This document shows positions 27,977 through 37,135 of a DNA stretch of 64,000 bases, piece by piece; the stretch's first letter is position 1; each line of letters opens with the position of its first letter. The position numbers and the translations under genes are program-made. The notes under the pieces are model-generated. The model saw only the letters and a program-made list of their open reading frames with translations. It searched no databases and was not told where the DNA came from. Origin of the DNA: Rhodobacteraceae bacterium CCMM004. Lineage in GTDB: Bacteria; Pseudomonadota; Alphaproteobacteria; Rhodobacterales; Rhodobacteraceae. The DNA lies in NCBI GenBank assembly GCA_004005435.1, contig RZWH01000003.1, positions 708,943-772,942 of the forward strand, read 5' to 3'.

Positions 27977-29404
27977 TCAGAGCCCCTTGGCGCGATAGCT
28001 CGCCGCGACCCGGCCGATCGAGACCAAAAACGCCGCCGTGCGCAGGTCGTCCACGTCGTCGCGGCCGTGCCAGACCTCACGCATGGCCTGATAGGCGGTG
28101 CGCATGGTGTCGTCGAGGCCCGAGCGCACCAGTTGCAGCTCGTCCGCCCCCTCCAGATACTTGGCCTTGAAGTCGCGGCTCAGTTCCCAGTTGAAGCCCT
28201 TGTCGGCCGACAGCCGCTCCAGTTCGTTCACGATCAGCGTGTGACGGGCCTCCTCCTGGCGGCGCTGCATCCGGCCGAAACGGATGTGGGAGAGGTTCTT
28301 GACCCATTCGAAATAGCTGACCGTGACGCCTCCGGCATTGGCGTAGAGGTCGGGGATGATGACCACCCCGCGCTCGGCCAGGATGTCGTTGGCGCCGGCG
28401 GTGATGGGGCCGTTGGCGGCCTCGATGATCATCTTGGCCTTTACCTGATCGGCGTTCTCCATGGTGATGACGCCCTCCATCGCCGCCGGGATCAGGATGT
28501 CGCAATCGTGCATCAGCACCGCCGCGCCGTCCTCGGAATGGCGCGCGTCGGGATAGCCCTTGACCCCGCCATGGCTGCGCATCCATTGCGCGACCTTCTC
28601 GACGTCCAGGCCGGCGTCGCTGTAGAGCGCGCCGTCACGCTCGATGATCCCCGTCACCTTGGCCCCGTCCTCTTCGCTGAGAAACTTGGCGGCGTGATAG
28701 CCGACATTGCCCAGGCCCTGAACGATCACACGTTTGCCGTCGAGCTGGCCCGACAGCCCGGCCTTCTTCACGTCCTCGGGGTGGCGGAAGAACTCTTGCA
28801 GCGCATACTGCACACCCCGCCCCGTGGCTTCGACGCGGCCCGAAATGCCCCCGGCGTTCAGCGGCTTTCCGGTGACGCAGGCGGCGGCGTTGATGTCGGT
28901 GGTGTTCATCCGCCGATACTGGTCGGCGATCCAGGCCATCTCGCGTTCCGAGGTGCCCATGTCGGGGGCCGGGACGTTCTGGGCGGGGTTGATCAGGTCC
29001 CGCTTGGCCAACTCGTAGGCAAAGCGGCGGGTGATCTGCTCCATCTCGTGCTCGTCCCAGTCGCGGGGGTCGACGCAGAGCCCCCCCTTGGACCCGCCGA
29101 AGGGCGTCTCGACCAGTGCGCATTTGTAGGTCATCAGCGCCGCCAGCGCCTCGACCTCGTTCTGGTTCACGCTCATGGCATAGCGGATGCCGCCCTTGAC
29201 CGGCTCCATGTGTTCGGAATGGACCGACCGATAGCCGGTAAAGGTGTGGATGGCGCCGCGCAGACGCACGCCGAACCGCACCGTGTAGGTGGCGTTGCAG
29301 ACCCGGATCTTCTCTTCGAGCCCGGGGCTCAGATCCATCAGCGCGACCGCGCGGTTGAACATCAGATCGACGTTGTCCCGAAAGGTGGGTTCCTGCCTGG
29401 CCAT
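27977..29404 (-). CDS. glutamate dehydrogenase (Glu/Leu/Phe/Val family)
   Basis: This 475-residue enzyme interconverts glutamate and 2-oxoglutarate plus ammonia. Substrate-site motifs are EPVKGGIRYAMSV and PFGGSKGGLCVDP with its catalytic Lys region, then VPAPDMGTSEREMAW; the nucleotide-binding domain has VIVQGLGNVGYHAAKFL. The ATG at 29,404 follows GGGAGGAATTG, so the earlier in-frame start at 29,452 is not needed. Whether NAD or NADP is used is not decided here. Confidence 0.95.
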   Translation of the reverse strand: MARQEPTFRDNVDLMFNRAVALMDLSPGLEEKIRVCNATYTVRFGVRLRGAIHTFTGYRSVHSEHMEPVKGGIRYAMSVNQNEVEALAALMTYKCALVETPFGGSKGGLCVDPRDWDEHEMEQITRRFAYELAKRDLINPAQNVPAPDMGTSEREMAWIADQYRRMNTTDINAAACVTGKPLNAGGISGRVEATGRGVQYALQEFFRHPEDVKKAGLSGQLDGKRVIVQGLGNVGYHAAKFLSEEDGAKVTGIIERDGALYSDAGLDVEKVAQWMRSHGGVKGYPDARHSEDGAAVLMHDCDILIPAAMEGVITMENADQVKAKMIIEAANGPITAGANDILAERGVVIIPDLYANAGGVTVSYFEWVKNLSHIRFGRMQRRQEEARHTLIVNELERLSADKGFNWELSRDFKAKYLEGADELQLVRSGLDDTMRTAYQAMREVWHGRDDVDDLRTAAFLVSIGRVAASYRAKGL

Positions 29405-29730
29405 CAATTCCTCCCTGCTGATGGAGCGCGAATCGAACCGGCCGACCCGCACGCGCCGACCCTACTCCCGGCAGAACGTGGGCAATACCGCGAAAGCGGA
29501 CGGATTGGCGCCGCGACCGGAACGATCCGCAAACAGGTTTGCGCCCGCCGACGGGCGGTTATGTCGCCGCCCCAGAGACAGTCGCGCCGCTCTGCCCGGA
29601 TCGGTTCCAAAGCCACAGGCAATCGGCCCCGGGCCCGCCGCAGCTGCCCCAATCGCGCCACAATTCGGCGCCTTCTGGTCATCGTTCGTTTACCCCGATC
29701 CGTCCCCTGCCCACCCGGAGGCCCGCATCC
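29405..29730. other. 326-bp divergent promoter region
   Basis: This spacer separates the glutamate dehydrogenase gene (minus) from the first TadG-like gene (plus) and must hold both promoters. A CGGAGG ribosome-binding site precedes the plus-strand ATG. I see no repeat, RNA gene or clear operator in it. Confidence 0.5.
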
Positions 29731-31461
29731 ATGACCGTCCCCGCCGACCCGCAACGCACCCCGCGCCGTCAGGGCTTTGCGCGCCGCGAGGACGGGTCGA
29801 TGACGATCATGGCGCTTTTGTTCTTCGTCTGCATGGTGATGATCGCGGGCATCTCGGTCGACATCATGGTGTTCGAGAACCAGCGCACGCGGCTCCAGAA
29901 CCTGTCCGACCGCGCCACCCTGGCCGCCGCCGACATGCAGCAGGACATCGACCCTCAGACGGTGGTGGAGGACTACTTTGCCAAGGCGGGGATGGCCGAC
30001 CATCTCGACGCCGTGCGGGTGGTCGACAATCCCAACGAGCGCCGCGTCGCCGCCATCGCGAGCACGGTCTACAACACCATGTTCATGTCGATGACCGGGG
30101 CCGACACGCTGACCCCCCGCGCCTTCAGCGAGGCGGTGGAGGGGATCACGGATGTCGAGATCTCGCTGGTCCTCGACGTCTCGGGCTCCATGGGCTGGGC
30201 CTCCAGCGCGCCGGGCTCGACGTCGAAGATGGCCGATCTCAAGAAGGCGGCCAAGCGGTTCATCGACACGGTCTATGCCCGCGACCACCAGCACCGGATC
30301 ACCACGACCATCGTGCCCTATTCGACCCAGGTGAATGCCGGGCCGCTGATCTTCGACGCGATGAGCCCCACGGACGAGCACGACTATTCCCAGTGCATCG
30401 AATTCGAGGACGCCGATTTCGCCTCCGTCACGCTGGACCTGTCCAAGGCCTATCAGCGGGCGGGGCATTTCGACATGTGGAATGCCAGCGCGACGCCCCG
30501 GCGCACCGTCTGCCGCACCGAGACGGGGATGACGATCACCCCGTTTCTCAGCGACACAGCCAAGATCAAGGCGGCCATCGACCGGCTGAGCGCCTCGGGA
30601 CAGACCTCCATCGAGACGGGGCTCAAGTGGGGGGCGGCGTTCCTCGACCCCTCGACCCGGCCGATGAGCGCGGTGCTGCCCAACGTCCGCACCCAGCATT
30701 CCGACCGTCCCTTTGCCTACGACCGCGAGAACACCTCCAAGTTCGTCGTGCTGCTGACCGACGGGGTGAACACCACCCACAAGAAGCTCAAGGCGCCCTA
30801 TCTCGACGGGCCGTCGGACGTCTGGAAATACATCCCCCGCTGGGGCGAGGCGCGCGAGGTCGTGGGGCCCGGCTGGGGCGTCGATCCTGGCGACAGCATC
30901 CGCCACGTGGTCTATTCCGTCGCCCGCCCCGAGAACGGAGACGAGGACGGCGACGGCATCGCGGGCGAGGGCTATTGGGTCGACAGCATGGTCACCTACA
31001 ACGGCGTGTGGATCCCCGAGCGCTGGATCGCCGAGCCGTTCGGCACTCCGGTCTGGGACACGCCGAACCCCGCCCCCGGGCCGGCGTCACCCGATCGCTA
31101 CAACGTCTGGAACCTCGACTGGCCCGAGGTCTGGCTGGAGATGCCGGTGCAGCGCTACGCGACCCGTCTGGTCTGGGACCCGCGCAACTCGTCGTCCGAG
31201 CGCAACGCCTTCTACCGCGCGGCGTGGAGCGATGTCGGCGGCTGGAAGAAGGACCGCCGGATGCGCACTCTTTGCGGCAAGCTCAAGGACGCGAAGGTCA
31301 CCGTCTACACCATCGGGTTCGAGGTCAACGACCACGCCGCCGGCGTGATGCAGAACTGCGCCTCGACCGCCAACCACTTCATCCGCGTGGTGGGCGACGA
31401 CCTGGAGGACGCCTTCGACGCCATCGCCTCCGACATCTCCCGCCTGAGGCTGACCCAATGA
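29731..31461 (+). CDS. TadG-like protein with von Willebrand factor A domain (copy 1)
   Basis: This 576-residue protein has a short basic N terminus, one membrane helix (IMALLFFVCMVMIAGISVDIM) and a TadE/G-like start REDGSMTIMALL. A VWA domain carries the MIDAS motif DVSGSMG at residue 149, with TDGVNTTH later. The C terminus ends SDISRLRLTQ. TadG-type proteins belong to Flp/Tad pilus systems and are anchored in the inner membrane with the VWA domain outside. The next gene overlaps by ATGA. A closely related copy lies at 32,736. No Tad ATPase or flp pilin gene is in this window. Confidence 0.88.
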   Translation: MTVPADPQRTPRRQGFARREDGSMTIMALLFFVCMVMIAGISVDIMVFENQRTRLQNLSDRATLAAADMQQDIDPQTVVEDYFAKAGMADHLDAVRVVDNPNERRVAAIASTVYNTMFMSMTGADTLTPRAFSEAVEGITDVEISLVLDVSGSMGWASSAPGSTSKMADLKKAAKRFIDTVYARDHQHRITTTIVPYSTQVNAGPLIFDAMSPTDEHDYSQCIEFEDADFASVTLDLSKAYQRAGHFDMWNASATPRRTVCRTETGMTITPFLSDTAKIKAAIDRLSASGQTSIETGLKWGAAFLDPSTRPMSAVLPNVRTQHSDRPFAYDRENTSKFVVLLTDGVNTTHKKLKAPYLDGPSDVWKYIPRWGEAREVVGPGWGVDPGDSIRHVVYSVARPENGDEDGDGIAGEGYWVDSMVTYNGVWIPERWIAEPFGTPVWDTPNPAPGPASPDRYNVWNLDWPEVWLEMPVQRYATRLVWDPRNSSSERNAFYRAAWSDVGGWKKDRRMRTLCGKLKDAKVTVYTIGFEVNDHAAGVMQNCASTANHFIRVVGDDLEDAFDAIASDISRLRLTQ

Positions 31462-31994
31462 TCCGCGCCCTCCTCCGCGCCCTGCGCCGGTTCCGCCGCC
31501 GCGAGGACGGCAACACCACCATCGAGTTCGTCATCCTGTTCACGCCCATGGTGCTGATGCTGATGGCGGGGGCCGAGGCGGGGCTGTTGAACCTGCGCCA
31601 CGTGATGCTCGAACGCGGCCTCGACGTGGCGGTGCGCGCGGTCCGCCTGGGCCCCGCGACCCCGCCCAGCCATACCGAGATCAAGCAGATGATCTGCGAC
31701 CAGGCGCTGCTCCTGCCCGACTGCATGAACTCGGTCACCGTAGAGATGCAGCGGGTGTCCAAGGACACGTGGGGCGTGCTCGACGACACCGCCGTCTGCC
31801 GCGACAAGAGCGAAGAGATCAGACCGATGACCCGCTACAAGCCCGGCGCCCCCAGCGATCTGGTGCTGGTCCGCGCCTGCGTCACCGCGCGCGCGATCTT
31901 TCCCACCGCGGGGCTGGGCGCCAAGATGGAGATGGTCGGGAACGGCGAATACGCCGCGGTCGCCACCTCGGTCTTCGTCAACGAACCCCTGTGA
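31458..31994 (+). CDS. TadE-like pseudopilin (copy 1, first)
   Basis: The 178-residue protein has the TadE signature RREDGNTTIEFVILFTPMVLMLMAGAEAG: a short charged leader, then a Glu at +5 of a hydrophobic helix, as in pseudopilins. The rest is predicted extracytoplasmic, with Cys residues (MICDQALLLPDCMNS) and the terminal TSVFVNEPL. It overlaps the TadG gene by ATGA. The matching gene in the second module ends TSTFFVNEPS, showing common descent. Confidence 0.85.
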   Translation: MIRALLRALRRFRRREDGNTTIEFVILFTPMVLMLMAGAEAGLLNLRHVMLERGLDVAVRAVRLGPATPPSHTEIKQMICDQALLLPDCMNSVTVEMQRVSKDTWGVLDDTAVCRDKSEEIRPMTRYKPGAPSDLVLVRACVTARAIFPTAGLGAKMEMVGNGEYAAVATSVFVNEPL

Positions 31995-32017
31995 CGCGCC
32001 AGAGCCGGAGACCGCCC

Positions 32018-32590
32018 ATGTTCCGCCCCCTCACCGCCGCCCTCTCCCGCTTCGGCCGCCGCGAACACGGCGGGATGTCGATCGAGAGCGTCCTTGTCCT
32101 GCCGATGCTGGCCTGGGCGCTCCTGGCCTGCTTCAGCTACTTCGACGGCCTGCGTCAGGCGAATGTGGGGATCAAGGCGACCCATACCATCGGCGACCTG
32201 CTGTCGCGCGAGACGGCGCCGGTCGACGCCGCCTATATGGACGGGATGGACGACGTCCTGAACTTCCTCGTGCGCTCGCCCAACCCGGCGCGGATGCGGG
32301 TCACCACCGTGACTTACGACGGCGGCGACGAGGCGTTCGAACTCGGCTGGTCCCACGGGACCGGCGGCGCCGCCGCGTTCACCGACGCCGATCTGCCGCT
32401 GCTCCTCCCGCATCTGCCGCAATCGGCTGGGGGCGACACGCTGATCGTGGTGGAGACCTGGGTGGACTACCCCGCGCCTTTCGTGATGGGTCTGTCGTCG
32501 CGGGTGCTGACGAACGTGATCGTCACCCGCCCCCGCTTCGCCCCGCAACTGAAGTGGGCAGACGGCGGATCGGCGGCCCTCACCGGCTGA
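32018..32590 (+). CDS. TadE-like pseudopilin (copy 1, second)
   Basis: The 190-residue protein has FGRREHGGMSIESVLVLPMLAWALLACFSYFDG, a pseudopilin-like leader and helix, then an exported domain with TLIVVETWVDYPAPFVMGLSS and a final RPRFAPQLKW. These C-terminal motifs recur in the gene at 34,865 (AIVVETWMDYTPPFAVGLSE, SPRFVPQLKF), so the two are paralogues. A GGAG lies about nine bases before the ATG at 32,018. Confidence 0.84.
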   Translation: MFRPLTAALSRFGRREHGGMSIESVLVLPMLAWALLACFSYFDGLRQANVGIKATHTIGDLLSRETAPVDAAYMDGMDDVLNFLVRSPNPARMRVTTVTYDGGDEAFELGWSHGTGGAAAFTDADLPLLLPHLPQSAGGDTLIVVETWVDYPAPFVMGLSSRVLTNVIVTRPRFAPQLKWADGGSAALTG

Positions 32591-32735
32591 TCTCACGCAC
32601 ACCGCGGATGCGGCGCTTCGTGCCGAAATTCCACATTCTCGCCACGGTCCGGTCACGTCCAAGGCAGTATTGAATGGTCAATTCCCCTTTTCAAAAGGCG
32701 CCCCCTGGGTGCCTCGCCGCTTGGGGAAAGGAACC

Positions 32736-34337
32736 ATGGAGCAAGACCGACGAGACCGCTTGAGACCGACCCGCCTCCGCCGTTTTCGGCAGGACGAAGA
32801 GGGGTCGCTGGTCGTGGCCGGGCTGATGCTCTTCATGGGGGTTCTGCTGATCGGCGGGCTGTCCGTCGACATCATCCGACAGGACTACAACCGCCTGAAA
32901 TTGCAGAGCACTCTGGACAGCGCGATCCTGGCCGCAGCCGATTTGGACCAGAAGCTCGACCCCAAAGCGGTGGTCGAGGACTATTTCGACAAGAACGGGC
33001 TTCTGCCGCAGCTCGACAGCGTCGAGGTGGTCGAGGCGATCAACTCGCGCACCGTCACCGCGACCGCCAAGATGGACACCGACACGCTGTTCATCCAGGC
33101 GATCGGATTCGACAGCCTGCTGTCCCAGGCCGCCGGCACCGCGCGCGAGGACATCAGCGACATCGAAATCTCCATGGTCCTGGACATCTCGGGCTCCATG
33201 GGCAGCTACGGCCGCATGGCCAAGATGCAGGACGCCGCCAAGAGCTTTGTCGAGACCGTCCTGACCTCGCAGGAGGATGCCAACTCCAACGGCGAGATCT
33301 CGGTCTCGGTGGTGCCCTACTCCACCCAGGTGGCGGTGCCTCGCGGGATCCTGAACCAGATGACGCTGGAGCACGCGCACGGCTATTCGAGCTGCGTCGA
33401 CTTCAAGGGCAGCGATTTCTCCACCGCCGCGCTCGACGTTTCGCAGAGCCGTGTGCAGACCGGGCACTTCGACCCCTTCACCTTTTCCATGCCGCCCCGG
33501 AGGCTCGTCTGCCGCACCGACGCGGCGGCCGAAACGACGGTGCTGTCGCGGTCGTCGTCGGACCTCAAGGCGCAGATCGACGCGCTCACCCCCGGCGGCA
33601 ACACCTCGATCGACGTGGGCATCAAGTGGGGCGCCGCCCTGCTCGACCCGTCCTTGCGCGGCGCGATCGACTCGATGGTCACCGACGGTCAGGTCGACGA
33701 CAAGCTGTCGGGCCGCCCCTACGGCTACGACCGCAACAACTCGATGAAGGTGCTGCTCGTCATGACCGACGGCGCCAACACCGCGCAATACATGCTTCGC
33801 GACGGCTACCGCGGCGACACCCTGTCCGACGTCTGGGGCTATCAGAAGTCGGACGGGAGCTGGCGCACCTCGCTCAAGTCCGAGGAATACCGCGATACCG
33901 ACGACGACGGCGACTGGTGGGAGGACTGGTGGCGCACCAGCTGGGGCGCCTGGGACGACAACCCCGACGGCGGCAACAACGCCCAGCGCCTGACCTATGC
34001 CGAGCTGTGGTCGGTGATGTCCACCCGCTATAACGCCTACTACAACCACTATGCACGGTATTGGAACTACAACACCTACATGGACTGGTACTACGACCCC
34101 TGGACCACCGTGGGGACGAGCACCAAGAACGCGCGCATGACGTCGATCTGCAACGCGGTGAAAGACGCGGGCACGCTGGTCTTTACCGTCGCCTTCGAGA
34201 TCACCGAGAGCAACGCGACGCTCCTGCGCGACTGCGCGTCGTCCGAGAACCACTACTTCAACGTGGCCGGGGACGAGATCGTCTATGCCTTCAACGCCAT
34301 CGCCAGCACCATCAACCAACTGAGGCTGGTCCAATGA
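32736..34337 (+). CDS. TadG-like protein with von Willebrand factor A domain (copy 2)
   Basis: This 533-residue paralogue of the gene at 29,731 shares the RQDEEGSLVVAGLMLFMGVLL helix, the MIDAS motif DISGSMG at residue 150, MTDGANTAQ and the ending INQLRLVQ. Residues about 385-460 are exceptionally rich in Trp and Tyr (for example DWWEDWWRTSWGAWDDN and ARYWNYNTYMDWYYDPW). AAAGGA precedes the ATG at 32,736. The protein should be anchored in the inner membrane with the VWA domain outside. Confidence 0.88.
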   Translation: MEQDRRDRLRPTRLRRFRQDEEGSLVVAGLMLFMGVLLIGGLSVDIIRQDYNRLKLQSTLDSAILAAADLDQKLDPKAVVEDYFDKNGLLPQLDSVEVVEAINSRTVTATAKMDTDTLFIQAIGFDSLLSQAAGTAREDISDIEISMVLDISGSMGSYGRMAKMQDAAKSFVETVLTSQEDANSNGEISVSVVPYSTQVAVPRGILNQMTLEHAHGYSSCVDFKGSDFSTAALDVSQSRVQTGHFDPFTFSMPPRRLVCRTDAAAETTVLSRSSSDLKAQIDALTPGGNTSIDVGIKWGAALLDPSLRGAIDSMVTDGQVDDKLSGRPYGYDRNNSMKVLLVMTDGANTAQYMLRDGYRGDTLSDVWGYQKSDGSWRTSLKSEEYRDTDDDGDWWEDWWRTSWGAWDDNPDGGNNAQRLTYAELWSVMSTRYNAYYNHYARYWNYNTYMDWYYDPWTTVGTSTKNARMTSICNAVKDAGTLVFTVAFEITESNATLLRDCASSENHYFNVAGDEIVYAFNAIASTINQLRLVQ

Positions 34338-34861
34338 TCCGCGCCATCGACACCTTTCTGCGACGCGACACGCAGGGCACCACCTCGGTCGAGGCCGCCC
34401 TGGCGCTGCCGCCGCTGATCTTTCTGTTCATGACCGGTGCCGAGATGGGCATCATCCAGATGCAGCAGGTGATGATGGAGCGCGGGATGGACATCGTCGT
34501 CCGCGACCTGCGCCTGGGCGACCAGGATCTGCGCGACCCCATCAAGATGAAGCAGGCGGTCTGCGACGAGATCCTGCTGGCCCCCGGATGCGTCGACGAT
34601 CTGATGCTGGAGATGGGCCCGGTGGACGTGCCGCAGTTCGGCTACACCGAGGGGTCGATGGCCTGCGTCGACCGCACCGGCCAGAGCAATCCGGTGATCA
34701 GCTATCTGGCGGGATCGGACAATGAGATGATGCTGATGCGGTTCTGCCTGCTCTACGATCCGGTGCTGCCGTCCTTCGGCCTCGGCGCAGTGCTGCCCAA
34801 GGAGCCGGGCGGGGGCTATGCCCTGACCGCCTCCACCTTCTTCGTCAACGAGCCGAGCTGA
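34334..34861 (+). CDS. TadE-like pseudopilin (copy 2, first)
   Basis: The 175-residue protein overlaps the TadG copy by ATGA, exactly as in the first module. Its leader and helix are TQGTTSVEAALALPPLIFLFMTG; two conserved Cys regions (AVCDEILLAPGC) and a C-terminal TASTFFVNEPS follow. It aligns by eye along its length with the gene at 31,458. Confidence 0.85.
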   Translation: MIRAIDTFLRRDTQGTTSVEAALALPPLIFLFMTGAEMGIIQMQQVMMERGMDIVVRDLRLGDQDLRDPIKMKQAVCDEILLAPGCVDDLMLEMGPVDVPQFGYTEGSMACVDRTGQSNPVISYLAGSDNEMMLMRFCLLYDPVLPSFGLGAVLPKEPGGGYALTASTFFVNEPS

Positions 34862-34864
34862 ACC

Positions 34865-35416
34865 ATGATCCGCACCCTCACAACGCGCCTGCGCACCTTT
34901 CTCCGAGGTCGGGATGGCAGTTACTCCATCGAGCTGGCCATCGTCGCCCCGATCCTGATCTGGGGTGTGCTGGCCACGTACACCTTCGTCGACGGCTACC
35001 GGATGCAAACGCTCAACCTGCGCGCCACCACGGCGATTTCGGACCTGCTGTCGCGGCAGTGGAACCCCATTGACGGCGACTTCGTCGACGGGCTCGGCCG
35101 CGCCCACGCCTTCCTCACCAACGACGCGCACCCGACCTCGCTGAGGGTCACGGTGGTGCGCTGGGACGAAAAGGCGAACACCCTGCATCTGGTCTGGTCG
35201 CGCTCCACCGATGGCGCGCCGCAGCCGCATACCGACGGCACGCTGCCGGACCTCGCACCGCACGTGCCGGTGCTGGCCGACGCCGACACCGCCATCGTGG
35301 TGGAGACCTGGATGGACTATACGCCGCCCTTTGCCGTGGGGCTGTCGGAGGAGACTTTCGACAACCGGCTGATCGTGTCGCCGCGGTTCGTGCCGCAGCT
35401 CAAGTTCACGTCCTAA
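34865..35416 (+). CDS. TadE-like pseudopilin (copy 2, second)
   Basis: The 183-residue protein begins MIRTLTTRLRTFLRGRDGSYSIELAIVAPILIWGVLATYTFVDG, a pseudopilin-like leader and helix. The middle ATTAISDLLSRQWNPIDGDFVDGLG matches KATHTIGDLLSRETAPVDAAYMDG of its partner at 32,018. It starts three bases after the previous stop and its end overlaps the convergent gene at 35,406 by 11 bp. Confidence 0.85.
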   Translation: MIRTLTTRLRTFLRGRDGSYSIELAIVAPILIWGVLATYTFVDGYRMQTLNLRATTAISDLLSRQWNPIDGDFVDGLGRAHAFLTNDAHPTSLRVTVVRWDEKANTLHLVWSRSTDGAPQPHTDGTLPDLAPHVPVLADADTAIVVETWMDYTPPFAVGLSEETFDNRLIVSPRFVPQLKFTS

Positions 35417-35909
35417 GGCCGCCGTCGCGCCGGGCGATCAACACCGACAGGACGTCGGCCATCGCCCGCGCCTCGGCGGACGAGGTCACGCCGCCCACCC
35501 CGACGCGCCGGCCGACCCGCCACCAGAGCCCCGGCGCCCAGGCGCGCCCGGCCGGAGCGGTCAGCGTCATCAGAAACCCGTTCGAGGGCTTGAAGGCGAA
35601 CATGCCGCGGTCGACCGCCTTGATCTCGTCCATCTCGGCCACCACCCGGCCGTCGCTGTCGACCAGTCCGTGGGGATAGAGCAGCAGCGTCGCCTTGGTC
35701 GCCTGCCAGACCCGGATCGCGCCGGCCAGCGCACCGCCCCCCAGCGCCAGGAGCACGAGCCGCCAGGGCAAGGTCGGCCCCGCCGTCACCGCCAGCCAGA
35801 TCAAGAGGAGGCCCAGGAGCCCCAGCACGCCGGTGCCGAAGGCGCGCCGCGGCGGCGAAGCGCGAAGCCGCGCCAGCGGCGTGTCGGCGTCTACGTCTGC
35901 GTCGGTCAT
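35406..35909 (-). CDS. hypothetical membrane protein
   Basis: This 167-residue protein has two hydrophobic helices (GVLGLLGLLLIWLAVTAG and LVLLALGGGALAGAIRVW), then a soluble domain with LLLYPHGLVDSDGRVVAEMDEI and GVGGVTSSAEARAMADVLS, which resembles a PH-like fold such as is common in small membrane proteins. Function unknown. It converges with the last TadE-like gene and overlaps it slightly. Confidence 0.72.
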   Translation of the reverse strand: MTDADVDADTPLARLRASPPRRAFGTGVLGLLGLLLIWLAVTAGPTLPWRLVLLALGGGALAGAIRVWQATKATLLLYPHGLVDSDGRVVAEMDEIKAVDRGMFAFKPSNGFLMTLTAPAGRAWAPGLWWRVGRRVGVGGVTSSAEARAMADVLSVLIARRDGGLRT

Positions 35910-36044
35910 CGGCGGGGTCCTTGGCGGATCGGCGGGCCGCCTACCTCTAGCGCCGCCGCGCGGAGCGGGGAAGCCCCGCCCTGCCTTGCCGCCCTGCCCC
36001 GCCCGGCGCTATGGTCGCGCGACAGCCATCGCCGGACCCTCGCC

Positions 36045-36338
36045 ATGCGGCTCCTCCCTCTCTGCCTCGTCCTCGTCGCGGCCTGCGCCGACTTTCCCGA
36101 ACTGGAGGGGGTCGAGACAAGGGCAGCCGCACAGGCGGACTATCTCGAACTGGCCCCGCTCAGCACGCTGTTGGCCGAGGCCGAGACCGGACAGCTCATC
36201 GACGGCACGATCACCGCCGCGCTGGAGGCGCGGGCGGCCCGGCTGCGCGCCCGCGCCGCGGCCCTGCGCGCCTCGGCCCTGACCCCGGCCGAGCGCGCGT
36301 CCATCCGCCGCCGCCTCGCCCGCCTCCGCGCCCTCTGA
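36045..36338 (+). CDS. small lipoprotein
   Basis: The 97-residue product has a lipoprotein signal peptide, MRLLPLCLVLVAAC, with the lipidated Cys at 14. The mature part is helical, Ala/Arg/Glu-rich (ARAARLRARAAALRASALTPAERASIRRR) and may form a short coiled coil. No named family is recognised. It is followed by about 800 bp without a credible gene. Confidence 0.68.
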   Translation: MRLLPLCLVLVAACADFPELEGVETRAAAQADYLELAPLSTLLAEAETGQLIDGTITAALEARAARLRARAAALRASALTPAERASIRRRLARLRAL

Positions 36339-37135
36339 ACGGCCCACGGGTCGGCGGACCTCCCCCGGCCCCAAAACGACCGAGATCGCTTCCCCGCCGC
36401 GGCTACCACACCGGCCCCCGCCCCGCTCGACGTGGCTCTCGACATCCACGGCCAAGACGCCCCCCCGGCCGCCGATCCGTCCCCGCCTTCCGCGGGTGGC
36501 CCCCAGCCGCCTCGACCGAAGACGGCACCCCGGAGCGGCCGCCCAACCGGCACGCCGCACCCTCCGCGCCCCGCGCGGCACCGGCACCCCTGGCCGAGAC
36601 AGCCCCCTCCCCGGCCGCCGCGCCGCGCCCGCTGCGACGGGGAGGCCCGAGTTCGCCCCGACCGAGGATCGGCACCCCCGGGCCGGCTGCCATCCCGCCC
36701 CCCGGCATCGCCCCGCGCGGCTCCCCAGGTCGACGGTCCAGACGAACCTCTTTTTCGTCCGTCGACCGCACCGGCGCGTCCGCCGCCGCTCAGGTGCAAC
36801 CACTCGGCGCGGCGGCGCCTTCGAGTCGCCGGACCGCCCATGCTGCCACCTCTCGGCGCCGGGCCGACGACCCCGCCGGCCCCCGGGCACCCGTTCGTGG
36901 AGCGATCATACGACAGCACCGGCCCATCCCCGGCACGACGGCACCTCTCACCGCGGCCATCGGTGTCCCCGAGGGGGGCTCGCCACCTGAGCGGACGCCC
37001 TCGACACGGCGCCGGGCAGCCCCCCTTGCCCTGCCCAGGCGGGAACCGCGGCCTGCGCGCCCCATTGCCTCTGGCCCGCCGGGGGCAAAGCCGCTAACCC
37101 TCCGGCCCGACAGACACCGACAGCGGGAGCGCTCC
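36339..37135. other. about 800 bp without a credible gene upstream of hom
   Basis: The plus strand is strikingly C-rich. Long open frames exist here but are Arg/Gly/Pro-rich and lack recognisable domains, as expected by chance at very high GC. One notable structure is an imperfect hairpin at 36,729-36,766, with arms GTCGACGG and CCGTCGAC plus inner ACGAA/TTCGT and a T-run in the loop. The region could be decayed coding sequence or a long leader. I see no RNA gene. Confidence 0.5.

Noticed and set aside
36140..36919. Long Arg/Gly-rich frames in the spacer before hom
   Set aside because: Composition is what random sequence of this GC and strand bias would give. No ribosome-binding site or motif, and several frames are open at once.
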